The position numbers were made by a program, and so were the translations under genes. Shown here one piece after another: positions 7,127-16,965 of a stretch of DNA of 64,000 nt. The notes under the pieces were generated by a model. The model was not told the DNA's origin and made no database searches. It saw only the letters and a list, made by a program, of their open reading frames with translations. Source of the DNA: an uncultured Erythrobacter sp. (GTDB lineage Bacteria; Pseudomonadota; Alphaproteobacteria; Sphingomonadales; Sphingomonadaceae); assembly GCA_947493165.1 (NCBI GenBank), contig CANLPY010000001.1:1054001-1118000 (forward strand), written 5' to 3'. Positions within the stretch are counted from its first letter, which is position 1. Every line of letters starts with the position of its first letter.

Positions 7127-10042
7127 ATGAATTTCACGACCCGGGCAGCCGCCGCTGCCATCTTCGTCGCGTTTCCAAACATCGCACTGGTTCAAAGTCT
7201 CGCTGCGAAGGAAGTCGCGCAAAATCCTGCGCAAGCCGCCGAACAAGCCAAGGCAGAAGAGCAAGTCTCGTGGGCATTTGAAGCCAGCGACGTACCGGTC
7301 GACCCCGGCTTTGTATTTGGCGAACTAGACAATGGCTTGCGCTATGTGATCCGCGAAAATGGCACGCCAGAAGGCACTGCTTTGGTGCGTTTGCAGATCG
7401 GTTCTGGTTCGTTGGACGAGACAGAGACCGAGCGCGGCTTGGCCCACTATGTCGAACATATGGCGTTTAACGGTTCCACCGGCATTCCTGAAGGCGAGAT
7501 GATCAAGCTGCTCGAACGCGAAGGGCTCGCATTCGGAGCTGACACCAATGCCGCGACCGGATTGGAGACGACGACCTACATTCTCGACCTGCCTCGCAAT
7601 GATGAAGATTTGCTCGACACCGCTTTAATGCTGATGCGTGAGACCGCGAGCGAGCTCACGATTGCGCCCGATGCCGTAGAGCGCGAGCGCGGTGTAATTC
7701 TGGCCGAACGGCGCGATCGCCGCAATTTCCAGCAAAAAGCGTCTGAAGATCAGCTTGAATTTCTAGCGCCGGATGCACGCTTCCCTAATCGCCTGCCGAT
7801 CGGCACGCTTGAAGTGCTGCAAAATGCCACTGCGGATGATCTGCGCGGCTTTTATGAGCGCACATATGTGCCCGCCAATTCGGTGTTGGTGATCGTCGGT
7901 GATTTTCAAGCCGAAATGGTCGAAGCTAAAATCGCACAGGTCTTTAGCGATTGGGAAGCCGGCCCAGACCCGGTTGAACCTGAAACCGGCCCGGTTGCCA
8001 TCGACCGCGAGGCAGCAACGGATATTTATATCGACCCGGCGCTGTCCGAAAGTGTCAGCATCATCAACTTTTCAAGCTGGCAGGATCGCCCTGATACGCT
8101 TGCGAACCGCGATAAAGCGATCCTGCGCACCGTCGCCTATCGCATCATCGCCCGCCGCCTATCGCGCCTAGCGCGGGCAGAAAATGCGCCGTTTCGCGGT
8201 GCCAGTTTTGGAAGCAGTGATGTGTTTGAAGACGCGCGCACCACTGGTATTTCAGTCAGCAGCGCGGATGGAGAATGGGAAAAGGGCGTAATCGCTGCCG
8301 TGCGCGAAGTGCGACAAGCGCTCGAATTTGGCTTCACACAGGCCGAAGTAACCGAACAAATCGCCAATCTGCGTACCGGGTTTGAAAACAGCGTCGCCGC
8401 TGCTGACACGCGCACGAATGGCGCATTCGCCAATGCCGCTTTGCGACTGGTCGGTTCTGACAGAATTCCGACAACGCCATCGTGGCGGCTGGACCGGTTC
8501 GAAGCCTTTGCACCGTCGATCACGCCACAAGCGGTCTATCAAACCTTGCTAGCGGACATGCCTGCGCTGAAAGATCCGCTGATCCGGTTTCAAGGACGCA
8601 CCGCACCAGAAGGCGGTGAGGCGGCTTTGCGTGCAGCGTTCGAAGCAGGCATGAGCGCGCCAATCGCTGCGCCAGAAGACAATGGTGCGGCAGAATTTGC
8701 CTACAAAGATTTCGGAGAGCCCGGCACAGTCGTGAGCGATCAGGTCGACGAACGCCTGGGCATTCGCATGATCCAGTTCGCAAATGGTGTGCGGCTCAAT
8801 CTCAAACAGACCGATATTCGCAAAGACCGCGTCAGCTATCGCCTAACGCTGGACGGGGGCACATTGCTCGATACCGCAGAAGACCCGCTCAAAACCGCCA
8901 TGGTCAGCGTGTTGGCAACCGGCGGTTTGGGCCAGCACAGTCAAGACGAATTGCAAAGCGTGCTTGCAGGGCGCAGCGTTGGATTCAACATTTCCTCGAG
9001 CGCAGACGCATTCCGCATGGGTGGAAGCACAACCCCGCGCGACCTTTCCTTGCAGATGCAATTGCTCACCGCTGCACTCACTGATCCGGGATACCGCGCT
9101 GAGGGTGAAGAGCGCTATGCCAAGAACATCGAGAATTACTTTGCTAATCTCGATGCAACGCCAGGGCGCACTTTGCGCAACCGCATTGGCGGGATCGTCT
9201 CAGACGGCGATCCGCGTTTCAGCCTGCAACCACAAGAAGCGTATCTGGAAAGAAGCTTTGCGCAGCTAAAGGCAGACATTAGCGACCGTTTGGCCAAGGG
9301 CGCGATTGAGATTGCGCTGGTAGGTGATTTGGAAGAGCAGGCAGCGATTGATGCGGTTGCTGCCACATTGGGCGCCCTGCCCCCGCGTGAAGTCGATTTC
9401 CGGCCCCGCGAGGAAGCGCGCATCCGGTCTTTCACCGCCGATCGCAGCACCCGCACCCTCACCCATAGCGGCGAACCTGACCAAGCGCTGGTGCGAATGA
9501 TGTGGCCGACCACCGATGATAGCGATTTGAGTGAAGCCCTGCGACTGTCTTTGCTGGGCCGGGTCGTGCGATTGGAATTAACAGACCGTCTGCGTGAGGA
9601 TTTGGGTCAAGCCTATTCCCCATCAGCTGGCAGTTCCACTGGCCGCGTCTACAAAGGCTATGGCACGTTCACGATTACAGCCTCTGTCGATGTGGCTGAG
9701 CTGGGTGAAACCCGCGCAGCCGTGCGGACGATGCTGCAAGCCATCGCAGCCAAGCCGCTTGATGCCGATGTCATTGAGCGCGCTCGCAAGCCGCTGCTCG
9801 AAAGCTATGATAATGCTCTCAAATCGCTTGGCGGCTGGATGGGTCTGGCTGATAATGCACAAAGCCAGAATGACCGGCTCGACCGGTTCTTTGCTGCACC
9901 TGATATGCTCAAGGCGATTACGCCTGAAGATATTCAGGCTGCTGCCGCTCAATATCTGAAGCCCGCCGAGGCGCTAGAGGTTCTGGTTCTGCCGGAAACA
10001 AACGAGGAATCCGCAGCGGCAACCGACGCGCCTGCCAATTAA
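7127..10042 (+). CDS. M16 family zinc metallopeptidase, exported, two-domain
   Basis: A 971-aa protein. The N terminus (MNFTTRAAAAAIFVAFPNIA) looks like a signal peptide, so the enzyme is probably periplasmic. The zinc site HYVEH is at residues 107-111, with the third ligand probably Glu185 or 187 in VERERGVILAE. A second, catalytically degenerate M16-like domain fills the C-terminal half, with the conserved GxxYSP-type element (GQAYSPSAG). This is the pitrilysin/insulinase layout; such enzymes degrade peptides. It sits between purC and purS on the same strand. No good Shine-Dalgarno precedes the ATG at 7127, so the start is less certain than the family. Confidence 0.92.
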   Translation: MNFTTRAAAAAIFVAFPNIALVQSLAAKEVAQNPAQAAEQAKAEEQVSWAFEASDVPVDPGFVFGELDNGLRYVIRENGTPEGTALVRLQIGSGSLDETETERGLAHYVEHMAFNGSTGIPEGEMIKLLEREGLAFGADTNAATGLETTTYILDLPRNDEDLLDTALMLMRETASELTIAPDAVERERGVILAERRDRRNFQQKASEDQLEFLAPDARFPNRLPIGTLEVLQNATADDLRGFYERTYVPANSVLVIVGDFQAEMVEAKIAQVFSDWEAGPDPVEPETGPVAIDREAATDIYIDPALSESVSIINFSSWQDRPDTLANRDKAILRTVAYRIIARRLSRLARAENAPFRGASFGSSDVFEDARTTGISVSSADGEWEKGVIAAVREVRQALEFGFTQAEVTEQIANLRTGFENSVAAADTRTNGAFANAALRLVGSDRIPTTPSWRLDRFEAFAPSITPQAVYQTLLADMPALKDPLIRFQGRTAPEGGEAALRAAFEAGMSAPIAAPEDNGAAEFAYKDFGEPGTVVSDQVDERLGIRMIQFANGVRLNLKQTDIRKDRVSYRLTLDGGTLLDTAEDPLKTAMVSVLATGGLGQHSQDELQSVLAGRSVGFNISSSADAFRMGGSTTPRDLSLQMQLLTAALTDPGYRAEGEERYAKNIENYFANLDATPGRTLRNRIGGIVSDGDPRFSLQPQEAYLERSFAQLKADISDRLAKGAIEIALVGDLEEQAAIDAVAATLGALPPREVDFRPREEARIRSFTADRSTRTLTHSGEPDQALVRMMWPTTDDSDLSEALRLSLLGRVVRLELTDRLREDLGQAYSPSAGSSTGRVYKGYGTFTITASVDVAELGETRAAVRTMLQAIAAKPLDADVIERARKPLLESYDNALKSLGGWMGLADNAQSQNDRLDRFFAAPDMLKAITPEDIQAAAAQYLKPAEALEVLVLPETNEESAAATDAPAN

Positions 10043-10077
10043 AACGCCAAGGCAGTGGGCAAGCACCCTCCGCGCGA

Positions 10078-10105
10078 TTGCACGGTTGCCGTAGCGCGCT
10101 ATAGG
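10078..10105 (+). promoter_or_regulatory. sigma-70-like promoter ahead of purS-purQ
   Basis: TTGCAC (10078-10083) and TATAGG (10100-10105) are separated by 16 bp, 43 bp before the purS ATG. It would let purS-purQ be transcribed independently of the upstream peptidase. Pattern match only. Confidence 0.45.
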
Positions 10106-10147
10106 CTGCGGATACGCACTAACACGCTTGTAGTCAGGTGAAAGCTC

Positions 10148-10396
10148 ATGAAAGTCCGCATCCTCGTTCGCCTCAAACCAGGAGTGCTCGATCCGCAAGG
10201 GCGCGCCGTACACCATTCGCTTGATGGCCTTGGCTTTGAAGGCGTTGAAGATGTTCGCATTGGCCGCATGATCGAACTGGATGTGGCTGATAACACTTCA
10301 GATGAAGCGCTCAATGCGATGTGCGAAAAACTGCTCGCGAACATGGTGATCGAAGACTTCTCGATTGAGAAGCTCGAAACTGCAGGAGCCGCCTGA
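10148..10396 (+). CDS. purS: phosphoribosylformylglycinamidine synthase subunit PurS
   Basis: An 82-aa protein ([37 protein letters not shown]), the standard PurS length and pattern. PurS bridges PurL and the glutaminase PurQ in the three-subunit FGAM synthase. The ATG is preceded by AGGTGA (10136-10141). Its TGA overlaps the purQ ATG by one base. The purL subunit is not in the window. Confidence 0.96.
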   Translation: MKVRILVRLKPGVLDPQGRAVHHSLDGLGFEGVEDVRIGRMIELDVADNTSDEALNAMCEKLLANMVIEDFSIEKLETAGAA

Positions 10397-11070
10397 TGGG
10401 TTTTCGCGCGGCTGTCATCACCTTTCCCGGCTCCAATTGCGACCGCGATATGGCGACCGCGCTTGAGTTGGTTTCTGGCACTGCGCCCATCCGCGTTTGG
10501 CACGGCGATGCAGACTTACCCGATAATCTCGACTTTATCGCCCTCCCCGGCGGGTTTTCCTATGGCGATTATCTCCGCTCCGGCGCGATGGCAGCAAACA
10601 GCCCGATCATGCGCAGTGTCGTGAAAGCTGCTGAGCGCGGCGTCCCGGTGCTGGGCGTGTGCAACGGCTTCCAAGTGCTGACCGAAAGCGGCCTGCTGCC
10701 CGGCGCGCTGATGCGCAATGCCAGTCAGAACTTCATCTGCCGCACCGTGCCTTTGACAGTTGAGAACACGCAATCGCTGTTTACCGGCAGCTATGATTCA
10801 GGATCAAAGGTCCGCATCCCTGTCGCGCATCACGATGGAAATTACTTCGCTGATGAGGCCACGCTCGACCGCTTAGAAGGCGATGGCCGCGTCGCCTTCC
10901 GCTATGATGAGCCATGCAACGGATCACGCCGCGATATTGCAGGCATCCTGAATGCCAGCGGCAATGTACTGGGCATGATGCCGCACCCCGAACGCGCTGT
11001 GGAAGACGCGCATGGCGGTGTTGATGGCAGACGCTTGTTTGAAAGCGTCATGGGCGAATTGGTCAGCTGA
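10396..11070 (+). CDS. purQ: phosphoribosylformylglycinamidine synthase, glutaminase subunit PurQ
   Basis: A 224-aa class I glutamine amidotransferase. The nucleophile is the Cys in GVCNGFQVL, and the His/Glu pair lies in [10 protein letters not shown] near the C terminus. FPGSNCDRD and [17 protein letters not shown] are PurQ signatures. It supplies ammonia to PurL for conversion of FGAR to FGAM. Start supported by AGGAG at 10384-10388 and coupled to purS. It ends 11 bp from the convergent GGDEF/EAL gene, with no obvious terminator between them. Confidence 0.97.
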   Translation: MGFRAAVITFPGSNCDRDMATALELVSGTAPIRVWHGDADLPDNLDFIALPGGFSYGDYLRSGAMAANSPIMRSVVKAAERGVPVLGVCNGFQVLTESGLLPGALMRNASQNFICRTVPLTVENTQSLFTGSYDSGSKVRIPVAHHDGNYFADEATLDRLEGDGRVAFRYDEPCNGSRRDIAGILNASGNVLGMMPHPERAVEDAHGGVDGRRLFESVMGELVS

Positions 11071-11081
11071 TGCAGGAGTGC

Positions 11082-13433
11082 TTATGCGCTTCTAAGTTCC
11101 CGGCCATCAAACAGTTTGAGCGCGTCTTCGTGCTCCATCGGACGCCCGAAATAATATCCTTGGATCTTGTCACAACCCATTCGCCGGATCAACTCAGCTT
11201 CTTCGGCTGTCTCTACGCCTTCAGCAGTGGTGCTCATATTAAGGCTCTTCGCCATAGCGACCACCGCGTTGATGATCGCGAGACTTTCTGAGCTGTTCTG
11301 CGCTGCACCTTGCACAAAGGTGCGATCGACTTTGATGGTCGAGAATTGCAGCTTGCGGATATACCCTAGAGAGGAATAGCCGGTCCCAAAGTCATCAAGG
11401 GCTACCGAACAGCCAAGCGACATGAGCTGCTCGAGCGCTTTTCGTGCGACGCTCGCATCGCGAAGAAAGATGCTCTCTGTAACCTCTACTTCAAGTCGTT
11501 CAGGGCGAAGGCCAGTCTCAGCCAGCGCTGCAAGCGCATCTTCATAGAAATCCGGTTCGAGCAATTGCTCAGGCGAGACGTTGACGTTGACCTTCACGTG
11601 CTCGGGCCAGCTGCGTGCTTGACGACAGGCCTCACGCAGAACCCATTTGCCAATTGGCACAATAAGGCGGGTCTCTTCGGCAAGCGGAATGAACTTGACC
11701 GGACTAACAAAGCCGTGATCCTTGCTGTTCCAACGCACCAGCGCTTCAAAACTGACGATGTTTTCACTTCTGGCATCAACCACTGGCTGATAGTGCAGCA
11801 CCATCTCTTCGCGGTTCAATGCCTCTCGCAGCGAAAGCTCTAGCGTGCGGCGTTCTTCAGCATTGGCGTGCAGGGACTGCTCGAACTCGCAATGCGTACC
11901 GCCGCCAATGTCTTTGGCCCGGTAAAGTGCCAAGTCGGCATTGCGCATCAGCTCTTCAACAGTCTTGCCATCGCGCGGGCCAATCGCAGAGCCTACGCTG
12001 GCGCCGACATAAAGCGTGTGTTGATCGACCTGATAGGGTTCTGTCAGCGCATCGATCAACTTTCGAGCAATCGCGCGAACGGTCTCAAAATCGCGAACAT
12101 CGCGGATCACGATGGCAAATTCATCGCCGCCCAGTCGTCCGCACAACTCATCCTTGCTCATCATTGATAGCAAGCGAGCAGACACCTGAGCCAGCAATTT
12201 GTCGCCCACCAAGTGACCCAGCGAATCATTGACCTGCTTAAAGCGATCTAGATCAACCATTAGCAATGCGCATCGTGTGCGCCATTGTTCCGCAAACACC
12301 AGCGCATCGCCCAAAGCCTCGGTCAATTGAAGGCGGTTGGGGAGCGATGTTAGCGTATCGTACCGCGCAAGATAGGCGATCTTTTCAGAAGAATTGCGCG
12401 CCTCTGTTACATCCGATCCAACCCCGCGGAAACCGACGAAGCGCCCTCTCTCGTCGCGCATGGGTGTGCCTGATAATTCCCACCAGCGCCTTTCACCGCG
12501 GATCGTCACATTGACGAGCAGGTTGGAGAAGTTTTCACAATGCTTCAGCCGCTCCGCAAGATCATGCAGGCTAGATGCGAACTTGCCGCTTTCCCATGAA
12601 TCGCCTGCGATCAATTCCAGCAGAGGGCGGCCTTCCACCTCTTCTTGGCCACTGCCCAACGCAAAGGCAAAGCGAGGACTGACAGAGCGTAAGCGGCGCG
12701 AAGTGTCGACTTCCCATAACCAATCCGCTTCGTTCTCCTCGAACTCGCGCAGCAACAAGGAGACCACTTGTTCCTTCTCTGCGACGGTATCCTCGGTAAT
12801 CCGTGCCGCAATAAAGGACCGCGCGGCCTGAATCACTCCAAGGACGCAGACGACATGAAAAAGCGCGACCACAACCGCCGCAAACCACCATCCCTGGACG
12901 ATGAAGCTAACGGCGCTGGCAATTCCGGTGATCAGCGCGAATAGAACCAGACCGAGCGGTGTAGCGGTCAAGAAGATCGCCGAGGCGCCCACCATCAAGC
13001 ACAAGGCCAGCACCAGCGAAACGTGATATTCAACCGGGCCAAATGGCGTGAAGGCCAAGACCGAAATTGCCCAGAACAGACCAGACAAAACGGGGGTGAG
13101 CATCTGCCGTCGAAAGACTGCATTTGCCATCGAGGGTCTTGCCAAGCCAGCGACTGAGCGATCAAACCTCGCGCCATTTACGTGCAGCGTTATGAGAGCA
13201 CCTAGCCACAACCACACCCACAAGGCCCCAATGGGCTCTTGATAAAGGCGGATGACAAAAAGCCCCATCAGGACATGTGCAAAAGCGCGCAGCCAAGTGC
13301 GATCAGCAAAGATTGATGACTGCAGCCCATGCATGCGTGCCCATTCCGCACGGTCTGAACCGGACAAGCCGAGTACAGACGATACAGTAAGGCGCTCTTG
13401 ATGCAGCTGGGTCAAGGCTTCTTTATTGCTCAC
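11082..13433 (-). CDS. membrane diguanylate cyclase/phosphodiesterase with PAS, GGDEF and EAL domains
   Basis: A 783-aa protein. Several hydrophobic segments fill about residues 45-205 (membrane sensor region). A PAS domain spans about 230-345, then GGDEF with an intact GGDEF motif at 435-439, then EAL with E563-A-L. EAL catalytic elements are present ([35 protein letters not shown]), so the phosphodiesterase is probably active. The RxxD inhibitory site before GGDEF is replaced by MSKD, suggesting no product inhibition of the cyclase. It turns over the second messenger c-di-GMP. No adjacent partner gene explains its input. Confidence 0.95.
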   Translation of the reverse strand: MSNKEALTQLHQERLTVSSVLGLSGSDRAEWARMHGLQSSIFADRTWLRAFAHVLMGLFVIRLYQEPIGALWVWLWLGALITLHVNGARFDRSVAGLARPSMANAVFRRQMLTPVLSGLFWAISVLAFTPFGPVEYHVSLVLALCLMVGASAIFLTATPLGLVLFALITGIASAVSFIVQGWWFAAVVVALFHVVCVLGVIQAARSFIAARITEDTVAEKEQVVSLLLREFEENEADWLWEVDTSRRLRSVSPRFAFALGSGQEEVEGRPLLELIAGDSWESGKFASSLHDLAERLKHCENFSNLLVNVTIRGERRWWELSGTPMRDERGRFVGFRGVGSDVTEARNSSEKIAYLARYDTLTSLPNRLQLTEALGDALVFAEQWRTRCALLMVDLDRFKQVNDSLGHLVGDKLLAQVSARLLSMMSKDELCGRLGGDEFAIVIRDVRDFETVRAIARKLIDALTEPYQVDQHTLYVGASVGSAIGPRDGKTVEELMRNADLALYRAKDIGGGTHCEFEQSLHANAEERRTLELSLREALNREEMVLHYQPVVDARSENIVSFEALVRWNSKDHGFVSPVKFIPLAEETRLIVPIGKWVLREACRQARSWPEHVKVNVNVSPEQLLEPDFYEDALAALAETGLRPERLEVEVTESIFLRDASVARKALEQLMSLGCSVALDDFGTGYSSLGYIRKLQFSTIKVDRTFVQGAAQNSSESLAIINAVVAMAKSLNMSTTAEGVETAEEAELIRRMGCDKIQGYYFGRPMEHEDALKLFDGRELRSA

Positions 13434-13530
13434 ACCGACGCGGTTAACCGGGAAAGGTTATGACCGGGTAAAGCATGGCCAAATTGGAGCGCAAAACAGA
13501 TGGCTAAACAGGTTTTAATCCGCTTCTGGA

Positions 13531-13917
13531 TTAAAGACTTCTCGCTGATTTTTCCCAGTTTTGCCCATCGAAATCGCGGATTTGTGGGCGCAATTCGCTG
13601 CTGTCATCGAGACACGCAAGATGCACGCTCCAATCACCGGGATGCGATTTGGGCTGGTAGAAACTTTTCACACCGCATGTTTTGCAGAATAGATGTTGCG
13701 CCTGTTTCGAGCCGAAGCGGTATTCGCTCAGCGAACCCTCGCCGCTAATCAGTGTAAAGCGATCATGCGGGATGAACAGATGCAAATAGCCAGACGCGGC
13801 GCAAATCGAGCAATTGCATCGGAGCATTTTGGGCTCACGGTCGGCCTCAGCACGAAATCGCACAGCGCCGCAATGGCAGCCGCCTTCTACCGTGACGAGG
13901 TTGGATGCGCTGCTCAC
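13531..13917 (-). CDS. GFA family zinc protein (CENP-V/glutathione-dependent formaldehyde-activating fold)
   Basis: A 128-aa protein with the GFA zinc-cysteine pattern: CHCGAVRF near residues 14-21, CNCSICAASG about 44-53, and FCKTCGVKSFY about 87-97. Members bind glutathione adducts or have unknown roles; the specific function here is not known. The ATG overlaps the glmS stop by 4 bp (13914-13917), so it is the second gene of a glmS operon. Confidence 0.88.
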   Translation of the reverse strand: MSSASNLVTVEGGCHCGAVRFRAEADREPKMLRCNCSICAASGYLHLFIPHDRFTLISGEGSLSEYRFGSKQAQHLFCKTCGVKSFYQPKSHPGDWSVHLACLDDSSELRPQIRDFDGQNWEKSARSL

Positions 13918-15737
13918 TCCACCGTCACTGACTTGGCAAGATTGCGCGGTTGGTCAACATCTGTGCCCTTCACCACTGCCACGTGATAGGCCAACAATTG
14001 CACAGGAATAGCGTAAACCAGCGGCGCAATCAGTGGATGCACCACGGGCATTTCAATCGTCGCAATGCAACCCTCGCCTGCTTGCTCTAATCCTTCAGCG
14101 TCAGAGATCAGAACCACCTGACCGCCGCGTGCGCGGACCTCTTCCATGTTGGAAACCGTCTTTTCAAACAGCGGCCCGGATGGCGCAATGACGACGACGG
14201 GCACGTCTTCATCGATCAACGCGATGGGGCCATGTTTCATCTCACCCGACGCGTAACCTTCGGCGTGGATATAACTGATTTCTTTAAGCTTTAGCGCGCC
14301 TTCAAGCGCCAGCGGATAATCTTGCCCGCGCCCCAGATACAGCACATCGCGCGCTGGCGCGATCAAATGTGCCATACTTGCAATATCATCATCATGATCA
14401 AGCGCAGCGTTAAGAGCTGCCGGAGCCTCAAGCAAATGCTTGACCACTTCTGCTTCTTCTTCGCGGTTCATCAGACCTTTTTTGACAGCCATATGCGCCG
14501 CCAAGGCTGCGAGCACGGCGAGTTGGCATGTGAAGGCTTTGGTTGATGCAACGCCAATTTCTGGACCGGCATGACTTGGCAGCAGCAAGTCCGCTTCACG
14601 CGCCATCGTGCTGGTCGGCACGTTGACGACCACGCCAATGGTTTGCCCTTCAGCTTTACAATGACGCAGTGCGGCTAGCGTATCGGCGGTCTCCCCGCTT
14701 TGGGATATGAACAGCGCAAGGCCGCCATCTTCCAACACAGGGTTGCGATAGCGAAACTCACTGGCGACATCGATATCGACCGGTACGCGGGCGAATTGTT
14801 CAAACCAGTATTTCGCGACCATTCCGGCGTAAAAGCTGGTGCCGCACGCCACAATTGTGAGGCGTTTGATCTGCGAAATGTCGAAATCAAGCTGAGGTAG
14901 GGCAACCGAATTGTCAGACTGACGCAGGTACGATCCCAGAGTTTGCGCAACCACGGTTGGCTGCTCAAATATCTCTTTCTGCATGAAGTGACGATAATTG
15001 CCCTTCTCCACTGCAGCGGCCGATGCACCTGATGCCTGAATCTCACGTTCAACAGGATCATTCTCAGAATCGAAGATCTGCGCACCGTCGCGGGTGATAA
15101 TCACCCAGTCGCCTTCTTCGAGATAGGAAATGCGCTGCGTTAACGGGGCAAGCGCCAGCGCGTCAGACCCCAGATACATCTCGCCATCGCCGTAGCCCAC
15201 GACCAGCGGCGAGCCGAGCCGCGCGCCAACCAGCAGATCAGGATGCTGACGAAACGCGATAGCAAGGGAGAATGCCCCGCGCAGTTTCGGCAGGACATTT
15301 CCAACCGCTTCTTGCGGGGCCAAGCCCTTTTCGATGCCCGATGAGATCAAATGCGCGACGACTTCGGTATCAGTTTCGCTTTCGTAATTGCGGTTTTCAC
15401 CGGCCAATTCCGCGCGCAGTTCCTTGTAATTTTCGATGATACCATTGTGCACCAATGCAAGCTCTTCCGTTGCATGTGGATGGGCATTGCTAGTGGTTGG
15501 CGCTCCGTGCGTGGCCCAGCGCGTGTGCGCTATACCGACAGTCCCCGGCGCAACTGTACCTTGCAAAACTTCGACTAATTTGGCTAGCTTGCCTTCAGCG
15601 CGGCGACGAACCAACGCGCCGTCGTGCAAAGTGCATATCCCGGCACTGTCATAGCCGCGATATTCCATCCGTTTCAGACCATCCACCAGACGGTCCGCCA
15701 CGGGCGCGTTGCCGACAATTCCGATAATTCCGCACAT
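13914..15737 (-). CDS. glmS: glutamine--fructose-6-phosphate aminotransferase (isomerizing)
   Basis: A 607-aa protein with full family length. The N-terminal Ntn glutaminase uses Cys2 (MCGIIGIVG) and includes HTRWATHG and the HNGIIENY loop. Two SIS sugar-isomerase domains follow (CGTSFYAGM, SQSGETADTLAAL, STKAFTCQ). The C terminus LAKSVTVE is the conserved end. It makes glucosamine-6-phosphate for peptidoglycan and LPS. The 168-bp upstream region shows no recognisable glmS ribozyme. The downstream GFA gene is translationally coupled. Confidence 0.97.
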   Translation of the reverse strand: MCGIIGIVGNAPVADRLVDGLKRMEYRGYDSAGICTLHDGALVRRRAEGKLAKLVEVLQGTVAPGTVGIAHTRWATHGAPTTSNAHPHATEELALVHNGIIENYKELRAELAGENRNYESETDTEVVAHLISSGIEKGLAPQEAVGNVLPKLRGAFSLAIAFRQHPDLLVGARLGSPLVVGYGDGEMYLGSDALALAPLTQRISYLEEGDWVIITRDGAQIFDSENDPVEREIQASGASAAAVEKGNYRHFMQKEIFEQPTVVAQTLGSYLRQSDNSVALPQLDFDISQIKRLTIVACGTSFYAGMVAKYWFEQFARVPVDIDVASEFRYRNPVLEDGGLALFISQSGETADTLAALRHCKAEGQTIGVVVNVPTSTMAREADLLLPSHAGPEIGVASTKAFTCQLAVLAALAAHMAVKKGLMNREEEAEVVKHLLEAPAALNAALDHDDDIASMAHLIAPARDVLYLGRGQDYPLALEGALKLKEISYIHAEGYASGEMKHGPIALIDEDVPVVVIAPSGPLFEKTVSNMEEVRARGGQVVLISDAEGLEQAGEGCIATIEMPVVHPLIAPLVYAIPVQLLAYHVAVVKGTDVDQPRNLAKSVTVE

Positions 15738-15905
15738 ATTTAAACCCTAACCCCTGCTGCGACGCTTAGATCCGCGCGGCTCAACAAGCCCGCGCCCTAA
15801 ACGGCAGTGGATGAATAACGCGTTGCCTTTTGCTGCGATGCAGCGTGCATTTGCTCCTCTAGCCATTCGCGTAGCCGCATCAAGACCCTGAGATGCAAAG
15901 CGTCT

Positions 15906-16805
15906 CTATTTGACGCGAACGGCCAACGGTTTCTGACTGTCCCGCCACAATAATAAACCGGCTGAAATGATCATACTCGCCCCAACGAGGGTAAGCAGGT
16001 CTGGCACATCGCCAAACCACCACCAGCCCATAACGATCGCCACCAGCATTTGCACATAGGAGGCTGGGGCGACCTGTGATGCACCAGCCTTAGATGTCCC
16101 GATATAGGCAAGCCAATGCGCGGTGCTGGCAGTGAAGGCGACAAGCGCGCAGCGCGCCACAACCTCCCAACTGGGCCAACCAAAATCAATCTGCTCAATG
16201 CCTGAAAGTTTGCCCGCCACCGAAGATAGAATTAGTACGGGCGCAGCCACGGCCGCGATAAAGACTTGCATAGAAAGCGCGCTGCCTTGCCCAGCGCTGG
16301 CGCGATTACTCACCATCATAAGGGCGAAGAATATTGCCGATATCAGCGGCAAGAGCGCCGCAAGCCCAAGCTCTGCCAAGTTTGGACGGAGCACCACCGC
16401 AACACCTGCCAAAGCGAAAACTGATGCCGCCCATGCTATCGGTCGCACTTTCTCACCCAAGATCAGCCCGGCAAAAATCTGCGTCAGAACCGGAGAGATG
16501 AACGCGATCGCCATCGCCTCAGCCAGTGGCATGATGTAAATGGCCGAAAAAAAGCCGAGCGACGCAAAAGCTAGGCACAATCCGCGTGCGACCTGAAGCC
16601 ACGGTTTTTGCGGGACAAATCCTGACGGGCCTTCCTTGCGCAGCAGCAGAAGTGACAAGACCACTGCCCCAATCGAAAAGCGCAATGCGGCAACAGCGAC
16701 AACCGGCCATTCGCCCGCCATCGTTTTAATCACCGCATCACCAAACGAAAGCATGGCGAAACCAATCAAGGCATAGAGTATTCCAACGCGCTCAGCGGAT
16801 TTCAT
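15906..16805 (-). CDS. EamA/DMT-family permease
   Basis: A 299-aa protein of about ten hydrophobic segments in two EamA repeats. The second repeat ends with the family pattern GASMIISAGLLLWRDS. DMT permeases export metabolites or amino acids; the substrate cannot be told from sequence. It follows glmS on the same strand after 168 bp. A second EamA gene at 24867 and an EamA remnant near 27.1 kb are in the same window. Confidence 0.88.
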   Translation of the reverse strand: MKSAERVGILYALIGFAMLSFGDAVIKTMAGEWPVVAVAALRFSIGAVVLSLLLLRKEGPSGFVPQKPWLQVARGLCLAFASLGFFSAIYIMPLAEAMAIAFISPVLTQIFAGLILGEKVRPIAWAASVFALAGVAVVLRPNLAELGLAALLPLISAIFFALMMVSNRASAGQGSALSMQVFIAAVAAPVLILSSVAGKLSGIEQIDFGWPSWEVVARCALVAFTASTAHWLAYIGTSKAGASQVAPASYVQMLVAIVMGWWWFGDVPDLLTLVGASMIISAGLLLWRDSQKPLAVRVK

Positions 16806-16965
16806 GGTGTCGTGCCTAACTTAAATCAAAATTGCATCATGCATGATACGCCGCAACGCTTAGCGTGCCGCGCCTTAGCATGGTTTACGATTGCTTAAAC
16901 CACTGTCGGTAACACGACCCTCAAGCGCTGAATTTTTGCGCACAACGGGGGCCACTTCTTTCGTC

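Noticed and set aside
15738..15905. A glmS ribozyme or other leader structure upstream of glmS
   Set aside because: Only 168 bp and no structure resembling the glmS ribozyme, which is in any case typical of Firmicutes.
16884..16898. A CtrA-like site TTTA-N7-TTAA ahead of the GT2 gene
   Set aside because: One mismatch in a degenerate motif, no cell-cycle link for the cluster and no supporting GANTC or DnaA site nearby.
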